NCBI GenBank assembly: GCA_013398055.1
Contig: VZRS01006715.1
Span: 310,001-374,000, forward strand
Reading direction: 5' to 3'
DNA from: Ifrita kowaldi
Taxonomy: Eukaryota > Chordata > Aves > Passeriformes > Cinclosomatidae
Length of the DNA stretch: 64,000 nt
Positions 25,388 through 36,305 of this stretch are shown one piece after another (the first letter of the stretch is position 1; each line of letters begins with the position of its first letter). Below the pieces are notes generated by a model. The model had not been told where the DNA came from, searched no databases, and was given only the letters and a program-made list of their open reading frames with translations. The translations under genes and the position numbers were made by a program.

Positions 25388-25578
25388 GAATCACAGAATC
25401 ACAGAACTAACTAGGTTGGAAAAGACCTTTGAGATCATTGAGTCCAACCTATGACCTAACACCACCTTGTCAACTAGATCATGGCACTGAGTGCCACATC
25501 CAGTTTTTTTTTAAACACCTCCAAGGTCAGTGATTCCACCACCTCCCTGGGCTAAGATCTTTAGTGACTGGGAAAAAA
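25388..25578 (-). mobile_element. CR1 LINE 3' tail, minus strand
   Basis: The plus strand shows the reverse complement of a CR1 3' end. The terminal short repeats appear as AATCACAGAATCACAGAAC at 25389-25407, followed by GGTTGGAAAAGACCTTTGAG and GGCACTGAGTGCCACATCC, then the start of the ORF2 C-terminal region near the right end. It is closely similar to the copy at 5.9 kb, so the two belong to the same or sister subfamilies. It is heavily 5'-truncated (about 190 bp). An A/T-rich run (about 25593-25625) lies just beyond its 5' side. Confidence 0.93.
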
Positions 25579-28500
25579 TTAGAGGTCATGATAAAAAAAT
25601 AATAATAATAAAAAAAAATATATATTGTTTCTGCTTATTGTAGAATAAAACAATTGTACAGAACCACAAATGAGTTCCAACACTTTTAAGTACTGAAAGT
25701 GACAGGCATAAAGGAAGTTTTTTCATTAATCAAGTCCTTTCTCTGCCATCTTCTTTATGGGTGCTGTTTTATAGGTGCAGAACTATCCATGCCAGACACC
25801 TATCTAAATTTGCTTATAAACACAATAAACAGTTTACAAATTAGTTTGTCCTATAATCTCTGTTTATTAACAAGCCACCCTAGCAAAGAAACATGATTTT
25901 GCTCTCATTTGACTGCGTTCAGAATTGTTTGAAGAGTGAGAACTGTTGAGTCTTTCACTTAGGGAAATTGTTTTCTTTTGACTGCTAAGAGATCACAAAT
26001 AACTACCTGGAAAAAAAATGCCAAACCTTCCCTCTGAAGAAGAGAGGTTAGATGAGGCTTTAAAATAAAGTAAGAGGAAGCACTTAACAATGCTAACGTG
26101 GATTATATTGTTTGAGATGTTGACTTTCTTGGTAACGGTTGCTATGTAAGGTAATCTGATTTGATGCCATCAACTATAATGAGGAAATATTTCAGGATTA
26201 TTGCACTTCATTAACAAAGGAATAATGCAGAGACTCTAAACAAAAAACTGCAATGAATTTCAGCAGTCAGATGAGAAGAAATACAATGGTGACTTTAAAA
26301 CAGAAAAAGGATAAGAAAAAGAAAAGCAAGATGGGTGATAATGCAAAGATATTAGGAACAGATTGCATTTTGGAATCTATTTCAGTAAATTTGACGTTGA
26401 AACCATTATCAAATGATAGATACCAAACATAAGAAACAAATAATCATTCTGTCTTCAAGCATTATTCCATCAACAAGAAAAAATATTTGGTGGAAATTCA
26501 CTTATCCTTTATTCACAGATTTCTTCAACATTTCATTGTTCATTAGCCTGTGGACATAAGACTAACATTCTCTTCATTAAAGTTCATTAATAGTCTTTCA
26601 TTTCTCCAGCAGCTCTTTATGAATGTTCAACAGATACTCCCTTGGTTTTTACAACATACATTCACCCACCTTTACTGGTCCATCCTTTGTATACAAAACT
26701 GAAATTTAGCTATATTTCATAAGCAGGCCATCATTCAACTGTGATTTTTGTAAGCATCTTTTATTACAGTAAGTTTTTTAAAATCTGTATACATAGTTTG
26801 GACATGACCTTGAAGATTCTCAGAATTTGTTTTTATCTTTGTTCAAACCCACTATTACAAAATTATAAATGAAAAATCTCTCAGCAGTAAGCTTTCTTAC
26901 AAGATGTCCTTACTTTGGCTGTAATATAAAGAAGATACTCCTTCAGACTCTAATTTGATTCTACAGCTGGTGATCTGGTATTCTGGTCCTGCAAAGATGT
27001 GAAACTAAAATATTAATTAAAAGGGGTAAAAAAAGAAAATAAGCAATAGCTTACAATTTTTTTTAAGCTTGCTTTAGAGTGTTGTAGATACATCTTTCTT
27101 TTTTAACTATCATTCAGTTCTGTACATTTTCAAATTAAAATCTTTTAAGAATTTTACAAATTCTCACTGCTTCAAATATTTCATTTTCTGTGGTAACCTT
27201 TTAGGGTATCTTAAGTCAATTCACATGCCAATAGTTTGTCTATATGACTCCTTTCTTTGAAGTAAACAAATAAAGCTGCGAGTCTTTCTGACTGTTCAGG
27301 CAGTGCATATTGCAGTGACTCTCAAATTAGCCCCTTCCATGAACCACTTCATGGTTTTCATATTTTTGAAATGTCAGAGTAATAGAGATTCTTTATTGTG
27401 GGCATTGTAGTGCTTAAACTTCCTGGTTTAGATTGCCATTCAGACCTACAAAGTCTTCAAAGTTTCCTGCAATTATTTTCTTGGCATTTCTATCTTTCAC
27501 TGCAGTGCAAATGGTTTGTGCGGGCAGGAAATTTGCAAATGTCATTCCTTTCTTCTGATATTCTCCTTTTATGCATATAATACCCCATGCACCAGTTCTC
27601 CTGACTCACACAGATATAATAGGTTTTATATCTTTATATATTAGGTCTCTTTTCAGAAGAAGCCAAAGTAATTTCTATATAATTCATCTAGTTTTGCTAA
27701 AAAAAAAAAAGTTAGAAAAATTGTTTGCTTATACATTACTGTGTTGTCATTATCCTTTCTTATATCTGAAAGGAATATTTAAAATTGGTTTTTTACTCTT
27801 TTTTTAGGAAACCACCATATTTTTCTTTCTACTTGTTACTTTTTTCCCGCACTACACTGTTCTGCTTTAACAACACTTACCTGCCATCAATTTGCTGCTG
27901 TCTCCTACTGTCTCATTCAGATGCAGTTCCTGTTCAATAACTCTCAGCTTCTACCTATGACTGGCAGGAAAGCTTAAAGTACAGCTCTGCACCTTCTTCC
28001 CCGCAGTCTCAAGATGAGATGTCTGAACCACGTTTTCAAAAGCTCGAATCTCCACTCTTTGTCATTTATACCCACATATACATTAGCTGCTTTCCCTTGC
28101 CATCTAAATTATCTTATCACTGAGCTGTCTAGGACTCTCTTTAGTGTAACAATTTCATTTCACAGCAAGTACTGCACTTTCCCTGTCAGCCCTTTAATTA
28201 CATCGTCAGGAAAATTGGTGGAGATTGAGGAGGAAATGACTATTTCTCTTCTGCTTTCGGGTATGAAACTTGTGTGTGTTGGGAGGGGGGAGAGGCAGAT
28301 AAAGGTTGGTGGGGGTGAGGAGCAAAGAATCTACCTAAAAAAAGAAGAGAAAACATTTCTTCTACTTCACAGGACAATCTCAAAAGAAATTTTATGCTCT
28401 TTCCTGGACTTTGAGACTCTCTTGCCCAGGAATGTATCTACATGTCTCTAAAACCGTCTATAGCAATCCTCGATTATCCAGGTACTGCCTGTAATTTTGT

Positions 28501-29398
28501 TGTCAGTTTTAAACTTCTTGGAAATAGGCTGCACAAACTTTTCTCTGAATACTTTCATCCAAATAAAAATATCTCATTATTCTTCTAAGTAAACACTTTG
28601 CAGATTCCATATTTCCCTTATGTGAAGGGCTTTACTATTCTGTTTCAAACTCTAAAGTCTCTGCTTATTGAAGTGATTCTAAAATTGGTTAGCTGCATGA
28701 GCAGGTACTGCTATTGTCCAGATTCATGGTGAGTTTTCAGTATTGTAGCTTCTCTCTTCAGTGTAAGCAATGGAGGGAAACTATTTTGCATTGTTGAGGA
28801 CTCAAGCAGCAAAGTTACAAACCCAGAAAGAGCTGACGGTTTTTCATTTTCTGTGTCACTAAGCACTGAATAAGGTAATTTGAAAGGCAGATCTTTTGAC
28901 CTTCCCTATTACTTTTCTGATAATTATTCACAGAACATGGTGCTGTGCAAGTCCCTAATTGCAGGTAAGAGATCTTGCCTGTTACATTCGAAAGGGCGTT
29001 TGCAAGTATCAGACCTACAGAAGTTACTGGAAAAGTGGTGATGGAAGGATAAATGCGTAATTACAAAGCTCAGGATTAAAGGCTCAGGAGCTTTTTGCTA
29101 TTATTGTTCCCTTCATAGATAGTCAAAGAAACAAACAAGCAAATGCATGCTATATAAAGCATGGTTTACAATTTTTTCCCCATGAACATCATAAATTCTC
29201 TTTATTTTCTGTTTGTTGATAGTGTCCATCTCTCTTCTCATTTTGGTGATCATACAGTGAATTTTAGATAATTTGAAGTAGAACAGTATTCGACTAATAT
29301 ACTTCTCAAGACTTAGAAGTTTATGTGTGTGTTATGTATATAAGGATACAGATTTAAAACAATTGTTTACTTACCTTCAGAGCAGCAACAGTCCTATG
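25579..29398. other. AT-rich single-copy non-coding DNA
   Basis: No recognised gene or repeat. It begins with an A/T-rich simple tract (about 25593-25625). A purine-rich, G-run-bearing stretch lies near 28281-28320 inside a 145-codon plus-strand frame (28014-28451) that I cannot assign to any family and regard as chance. Confidence 0.6.
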
Positions 29399-29576
29399 CA
29401 CACTGCAATGGGGTGACCTTGGCTGGATGCCAATTGCCACCAAACCCCTTTATCACTCTCTTTCTCAACTGACAGAGAGAAAAAATATGACAAAGACTCA
29501 TAGATTGAGATAAGGGCAGGGAGATCACTCTGCAATCACCATTTCAGGCAAAACAAGCTCAATTTTAGGAAATTAA

Positions 29577-29582
29577 TTTATT
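29577..29582 (-). promoter_or_regulatory. Polyadenylation signal AATAAA of the LTR
   Basis: Plus-strand TTTATT is AATAAA on the LTR sense strand, about 175 bp from the 3' end of the LTR. The related LTR near 45 kb has the hexamer in the corresponding place (45169-45174), which supports its identity as the R-region signal. Confidence 0.5.
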
Positions 29583-29837
29583 AACAATCAAATGAGAATA
29601 GGATAATGAGAAATAAAAACAAATCTTAAGACACCTTCCTCTCACCTATCCCTTCTTCCCAGGCTGTTTCACTCATGAGTTTGCATCTTTCTCCCCCAGA
29701 CAGCACAGAGGGATGTGGAATGTGAATTATAGTAACTTTGTCACACATCTTCTCCACTCCTTCCTTCTCATGCTCTTCATACCTGCTCCAGTGCATTGTA
29801 GATGGTCCTCTATAAACTTTTCCAATGTGGGTCCTTG

Positions 29838-30075
29838 CCATGGGCTGCAGTTCTTCACAAAGTACTCCACTGTGGATCTGCCACAGCTCCACAGTCCTAC
29901 CAGGAGCCTGCTCCAGTGTGAACTTCCCATGGGGTCACAGTCTCCTTCAGGCATCCGCCTGCTCCAGTGTGGGGCTCCTCCATGGGCTGCAGATGGATCT
30001 CTGCTCCCCTGTGAATGTCCATGGGCTGCAGGGTCACAGCTGCTCAAGCATGGGCTGCACCATGGGCTGCAGGGC
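29838..30075 (-). repeat. Irregular internal repeats within the LTR
   Basis: The word CCATGGGCTGCAG, or close variants, recurs near 29839, 29980, 30018 and 30060, with a shorter variant CCCATGGGGTCACAG near 29928. Each lies in a loosely repeated unit that also carries TGCTCCAGTGTG-like words. Internal duplication of U3/R segments is usual in LTRs; here it explains the long frames on both strands. Confidence 0.7.
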
Positions 30076-30572
30076 AATCTCAGCTCCAGTGCCTGGAGCA
30101 CCTCCCGCCCCCCTTCTTCACTGACCTTGGTGTCTGCGGAGCTGTTCCTCATATATTCTCACTCCGCGCTTCCAGTAGCTGTTGCACAGCAGCTCTTTTT
30201 TCCCTTCTTAATTATGTTATCCCAGAGGCACTACCACCTGAGGGGCTCGGCCTTGGCCAGCAACGGCGCTGGCTCAACTGGACGTGTGGGCACCTTCTGG
30301 CATCTTCTCAAGGAGCCACCTCTGCAGTTCCCCTCTTCCAAAACCTTTCCACACAAACCAAGTATGCACACAGAGCTCACAGCCAAGAAAGTTTATGGGA
30401 TGCTGAACAAGTACACTGACACAGATGTGAGAAAGCATTAGCCTGTTGTTTCTGTCACAGATGTGTGCAGCGGTGGATGTAAGGAGCATGTTTAGTAGCC
30501 ACTATAATTCTTTCCTCTACTTTAACTGGACGAAATGGACAATAGCAGCCACTTTCAAAATGTTAAGTGTTT

Positions 30573-30594
30573 AAAATAAATAAATAAATAAAAT
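30573..30594. repeat. (AAAT)n microsatellite
   Basis: About five AAAT/AATA units, directly visible. Confidence 0.9.
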
Positions 30595-30613
30595 TCCCTT
30601 ATAGTAAGGCAAA

Positions 30614-30671
30614 CATAGATGATTTATGATATGCAAAATCATAGATTATTTATGATATGCAAAGCATATCA
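30614..30671. repeat. 26-bp tandem duplication with octamer-like words and hairpin
   Basis: Two adjacent 26-bp units (30614-30639 and 30640-30665) differ at only a few positions. Each contains TTTATGATATGCAAA, whose ATGCAAA is the core of the POU/octamer motif. The second unit's end forms a perfect hairpin: TGATATGC (30653-30660), loop AAA, GCATATCA (30664-30671). Confidence 0.85.
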
Positions 30672-31454
30672 ATACAGCAGTTCATCCCAGACTTCAGAGA
30701 TTACTGAAAGAAAGAAACTTAAGACATAGATGGCTCATGATGAAGTTCATGTTAGACCTTATTACAAAACTAATAAAATTAATATATATTCAGGAAAAAT
30801 TTGAGAAATTGGATAGGCTAAGAAGATGAATTAATAAGACAACATTTGAAGCAATAACACTTGACCTTTTAAAGGATGTTTGATAACTTAAATGTATAAT
30901 AACTATATTAGGTCTGATTCAGATTATGTATAAAAGTACAATGTAAGCCAATTTCCTTTCAATTAACTGTTTTGAATGTCTTTTGAAGCACACATCCCTT
31001 CTTAGAAAGCTCCTCAAAAGCTTCAGTCCTATTATATTCTGTTATTTCCCTTTCTTATTTCTGTAGTTTGAAGGCTACACCAGATGGCACTCCTTCATGC
31101 ACAGGTAGTGTTTCAAGGATAGGTCTCATGATCAAAGTTAAACGGCACCAATCTACACGAATCTCCTCATACTCCATGACTGTGGGTCCAAATGTATGAT
31201 GATACACTGATCTGTGACTGCCTTCCCAGAGATGTGTGACTATTCTCAGCTGATATGAATGAGTCAACCTCCTTGGACTGTATAGGTCTGATTATTCCAT
31301 GTATAAGTCAAACTATGCTATTGACAAAGACATTTATTTCTATGCCAGCTTTTGCAGCATTGTGGCCAATATTTTCAGCAGAGTTAACGTGAGACTAAAA
31401 AAAATCTTCAAATTCTGTTTAATGTTAAATAATCTGATGGATCTGGGGAAAACT

Positions 31455-31640
31455 AAAACCAAAACCAAAACCAAAACCAAAACCAAAACCAAAACCAAAC
31501 CAAAATGAAAACCCGAACAAACAAACCAAAACAAAACAAAAAAACCCCACCAAAACAAAAAAAAAAAAAAGAAGAAAAATGAAACAACAAAAAGCGTGCA
31601 AACAAAAAAACCCCACAAAAAACACCAAAACTTTTGAAAA
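31455..31640. repeat. (AAAACC)n followed by A/C-rich low-complexity DNA
   Basis: Seven perfect AAAACC hexamers (31455-31496) are followed by about 140 bp made almost only of A and C with an A-run near 31557-31570. The minus strand reads (GGTTTT)n. Frames across it give meaningless LV or FW repeats and are not genes. It resembles no CR1 or LTR terminus I know. Confidence 0.92.
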
Positions 31641-32367
31641 ATGTTAATAGCTTTTGAAAAACATTAGACACTGTTTTCTTTCTGTCTTACCTTTGGTAAG
31701 ATATTTTTAAAGATCAGTACTTCATTAATTCTTATACTTAGAATCCTTCTTCTGTTTTACTTTCTTTAGACTGTAGAAGAGACATAATAAAGACTATTTT
31801 GAAAGCCTGAGGCAAGTAGCAAAGCAATCCACAACTCCTTTGTTTTTTTGAGAGAATGAACCATATGTGTTTTTCATCCAAGATTCTTCCAAAGTTTTGT
31901 ATAAACAAAGAACAACAGTTTGATTTAGTAACAGCCTAATATCAGATTGTGCCTGGAGATCTGTGGTAAATGCCTATTAAATTTACAGATCTTGATCCCA
32001 ATCCAATGGAAAGACTCCTGCAGACCTGCAAGCAATTAGGCTTGGTTCTGTTTTGCTTAAAATTAGGAAGCAGAGAATTTTTAATTCGGGTGTCCTTAAA
32101 TCTACATCCTACTCACAGGCACAGAGTGGAGGAAGAGCACAAGCCTAAAAAGCAGCTTTGTGCACCAGGCGAAGGGGGTTGGACATAGGCTGGGCAACTC
32201 AGACACTATGCAGTCTTACAGAGCAAAAGCATTGTGCTACACCACTCAGTTATAAACTGGTTTTTTTCTTCACCTATTTATATATGAAACTAAGTATAAT
32301 GAATGTAGAACATACTGGTTTATGTTGACCCAGTATCCTGAGGTTAAAGCAGTTGAAAGCCAGCAGT

Positions 32368-32868
32368 TGCCTTTGCAGTAAAGATGGCCAGCAGCACAGC
32401 GGGCTGCATCGGTAGGAGTGCAGCCAACCCACAGGGAGCAACAGTCCCTTCCCTCCTTCTGAAGGATGACCTGCAGTCCTGTGTTCAGTTCTGGGCTCCC
32501 CAGTACCAGCTGGAACATGCCATGCTTCAGTCAGTGCAGTCAAGGGTTCCCAAGAGGGTGAAGGCACTGGCACACCATGTACGAGAAGATGTTGGGAGAA
32601 CTTCAACCTCCTAGTTGAAGCATAGGGCAGGCAGAGCCAGGCTCTCCTCAGAGGAGCACAGTGAGGCGATAATCACATGGTGCAAAATGGGAATTCTGCT
32701 TAAATATTAGGACATATTTTTTCTCTCTGAGGATAAACAAGCTTTGAGAAAGGTTGTGGAAACTCTGAAGATATTCAAAGCTTGTTTGGACTTGGCTGTT
32801 TTTCAGGCCTTGATTGGACTATTTGCCCTCCAGAGGAAGCTTTTGGGATAGTGTGACTATGATGACAT
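32368..32868 (+). mobile_element. Old, diverged CR1 LINE fragment
   Basis: A decayed CR1 on the plus strand. Recognisable blocks in order are GGGCTGCATCGGTAGGAGTG, CCTGTGTTCAGTTCTGGGCTCCCCAGTA, a purine-rich AATGGGAATTCTGC region, GAGAAAGGTTGTGGAAACTC and TTGGACTTGGCTG near the 3' UTR. These correspond to the C-terminal part of ORF2 and the 3' UTR. Frame-disrupting changes are frequent and the CR1 terminal repeat is not recognisable, so the copy is clearly older than those at 5.9 and 25.4 kb. Confidence 0.82.
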
Positions 32869-35800
32869 CGGTAGAGTAAGGGCTGAGAGGAGGAAGAGGT
32901 ATTTCCTGATCCGATTGAGCCTTTTGGTTTGGAAAGGGGAAAATGAAATATTAATCCCGTTCAAATATTCATCCATTGTCTCGAGAGCATGCCAGGAAGC
33001 AAGTCCATCAGCTGTGTCTCTTTGTCCATAAAAGATCTAGTAATTCCTTATTTTAAAGACAAATGTCCTGTTCTGCTGGGGATAGGTTCTCTAGATATAC
33101 CAGCCACATACTAATTCTAGTAAGTATGTAAGAAAAATATATTCTTGACAGTCTGAGAAAAAAATTTTGAGCACTACACCAATTAGACAAATTTAAGCTT
33201 TATCTTAAATATTTATTGGCTCTCGTAAATATACCTCAGAGTTCAGTTTTAGAACGTGTACAGTTCTGAAGTCTACGGCAAACGGCAATAAACTGTGAAC
33301 TTTTTCAGTAGGACAATTTAACAGCATGCTCCTTGGGACCTGCTGAAATACTGTGTCTAAACTACAATAGTGAGTAAGCAGCTGCATGGTGCGTAGTTGC
33401 CAGTTGGAGCTAAACCATGTTGCACTGGACAATACTTTAGCCCTCTTCCTCTCCTGCAGCCTTTTATCACTTTCCTAGAAAATAAAATATTGTGACATTT
33501 CTGGTCTAATGCCTCAAAGAGTCTATATTTCTAGCTGTAGGAAGTTCCTGCTTTTATCTGTGTGTGATTCCAAATACCATACAGTGTTATGCCTTTCATA
33601 CTGTTTTCTCTGGTGTAGCACAGGTAAGGGAACATTGGCACTGAGTTTCATTTTATAAAGAATTCCTGTGAAATAAGCATGCTGTATAAAAACCTCAAAA
33701 CTATCCTTCTGGTGACAGCCCAAGATCTGTTTGCATAGAAGAAGATTTCTCTGGTCAACCTCAGTGCAATGCTTGGGGAAGAGGGAAAAAATATTAATAG
33801 GCTAGGTACCATTTGCATTACAATTCCTTTTATTAACTCCAGTAGCTTTTTTTAGCATAATGACAAACAATACAATCTAAATGAGAACAAGCTTTGAAAA
33901 CAAAAGGGATAGGTAATGCATTTATAAGTAAATATCTATGACAAGATATTTTTTCTTCCTATCCATGCTCATTACATTCATAACACATCTAATTGATTTG
34001 TAAGTTGATTCTAATGGACTTTACATGTATTTTTCTCACCTTACTCAGTTTCGGAAGTCTCAACTTGGAGTATGACTGCAACTGACCGGAGTAGGGAAAC
34101 TGGGTGCACTGATGTACTGAATGCTAAATGTTATGTAAAATGGAATATATGTTGTGTGAGTGTGTGTGAATATATTATCAAAAACTTTTATAAAATGTCA
34201 CTGTATGCATGAATACCTCATGGGTGGTGGCTTTTGATAAAAAAAAAAAAAAAAAGAAGTTATTTAAGAACTAAGAATTAGTTAAACAGGAATGGCAAAA
34301 TAATATCAGAAAGTATATTACATAGGATATACATAGTGCATTTTTTATTACATATATACCATGTACTTTCTAGAAATGTGACATTCTAGAATATTTTATA
34401 AGACTTTTAAAATGCTAACAGAATAAAAGACATACTGCCTGTAAATCCCAATATTATAATTATTAAAATGAATCCAAATTGTAAAGGGTAAAAAAACTTC
34501 TTTAAATGATCTAAAGTAACTATTTTCTTCCACACCTTAAATTCTAAATTTAAAAACTTAATTAACTGATCGGACTTGAAGCTAGTTTCTGAAATCTCCT
34601 CTATCTCAGTGAATTAAATTTCATTTTCACACCCAGCATGGGCAACTGGTATGTGACTTTTAAATGAGGCAGCCATAATGTCCAAAAAAACTCCCACAGG
34701 CCCAGATTTGTACCAGGGACAGCAAGGAGATGTGAGGCTCTGTGGCAGACTGATTAGTTTTTAGAAGAAAACTTATTGTAACTGTAGGAAATTTAGAGAG
34801 TTAGAAAACGTTCTGGTAAGGAAATTGGTATTCACAGAGCAGATGATGCACCTGTATAGGAGAATAGTACAGTACTGCAGTAATTTGAGTTGTATAGACA
34901 CTCTTTCCACCTGGGAATTGTAAAACACTGATTAGTTTAATAGATATGCACAATATAATGCTCCACCTTTGATTCAATAAGGAGCGTAGTTGCATTTGGG
35001 TCCTTTTTCAATAAAATCAACAACTGTGTCCATTCACTGGACAAGTAAGGAAACTGCAGAAATTAAACTATTCACCTTGGAATCTGCCTTCCAGCACTAC
35101 ATTGTCACTGTCAGATTTCCACTTTTTGAGTTTTCCTTGGCCTTTTGTTGACTTATTTTTCTGTGCTGGTCAAATTATTACACTTATGAACATGGTATAA
35201 AAAGATTTTGCAGCAGCACAAATTAAAAATTTGTCAAATGCCATATTTTCATTTTCTTCTGTATCTACAGAGAAGAAATCAGAAGTGAAAATATATTTTC
35301 CCAAGATATAGGGGTGGGGAAGAAGGAAGATCAAAGCAGTGCTCCCTTTAGAGTGATGATTAATGAAACATATGGTGGGCTGAGATGTTGAAGAATTTAT
35401 TTCTATAATGCCTTGTGGGGTCTCGGCAAATTACCTTTGGGTATGTGACAGACAATCTCATTGTGACAAGGGATTTGAAGAATGGTATCCACCATTATTC
35501 TATTACTTCACTTTGGTTTTTCCTCTGTCATTTTAGATGGTCTCGCAATTTCTGGAACCAGACCATAAAGCTAATCTCAAGTTTGTGGACATGATACCAG
35601 AACAGCCAGTACTACAAGCAGAAAATATAGTTGTTGTCATGGCAATCAATATCAATGAGGATCATAACATTCTAACATGGCTTTAATTTGCTATCAGGTG
35701 AACAGCAATGATGTAGAATGGACAAATACTTCTCATCAGGTTATCTGGACAAGATGAGGACTGTGAAGTTCAGCTTTTTTTGTAAAAATGAAATACATGG

Positions 35801-36175
35801 CATACTTACCTTGAGGTTTTGTAAAAACAGCATTTTCCATGCAACCGGTTTGTTGTGAGGTTTTTTGGGAGATTTTTTGTGAGGTGTTTTGGTAAATAAG
35901 AGGTTTCAAAGACTTAGCAAAATAAATTTGCAATAATTTTCCTCTATGTTAGACCCTGGAGAAACTATTTTGATTGTAGTCCAAATTCCTGTTTGACACA
36001 AATATCTGATTCTTGCTCAGAAATATCGTAAAGGCCTTATCTTCTGTCTTGATATAAAACAAGTTTTCAAAACAAGCTCATGTCCTGGAAAGAAGAGTTG
36101 GGATGATGGAGATCCCAGTGTCACTCATTTAAACTTAGTCCTAAAGCTAGTATCAGGAAGGAAGGCAGGAAGGGA

Positions 36176-36259
<84 letters not shown>

Positions 36260-36261
36260 AA

Positions 36262-36305
<44 letters not shown>

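Larger units (their letters stand above)
29399..30371 (-). mobile_element. Solo LTR of an avian endogenous retrovirus, minus strand
   Basis: The LTR spans about 29404-30366 (963 bp). Its 3' end is on the left: the plus strand reads TGCAATGGGGTGACCTTGG. Its 5' end is near 30366, where the expected CA of the TG...CA pair has changed to TG on the plus strand. A 5-bp direct repeat, CACAC, flanks it at 29399-29403 and 30367-30371, consistent with an ERVL-like element. I recognise the family as one common in many birds, from the TGGGCTGCAG-rich U3/R part, the GAGGGGCTCGGCCTTGGCCAG block and the AATAAA on the sense strand (plus-strand TTTATT, 29577-29582). No internal retroviral genes adjoin it. Frames of 242 codons (plus) and 141 codons (minus) arise from its GC-rich repetitive interior and are not genes. 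Confidence 0.85.
30372..32367. other. Single-copy DNA with simple repeats
   Basis: No recognised gene. Contains an (AAAT)n tract, a 26-bp tandem duplication and a long A/C-rich low-complexity tract, each listed separately. The remaining sequence is AT-rich and unassigned. Confidence 0.6.

Noticed and set aside
29713..30441. 242-codon plus-strand open frame as a protein gene
   Set aside because: It lies inside an LTR, antisense to it for most of its length, and its openness comes from GC-rich internal repeats.
31455..31500. Interstitial telomeric repeat
   Set aside because: The unit is GGTTTT, not the vertebrate TTAGGG.
31340..31671. Leu-Val and Phe-Trp repeat proteins on the minus strand
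   Set aside because: They are translations of the (AAAACC)n tract and its A/C-rich extension in different frames.
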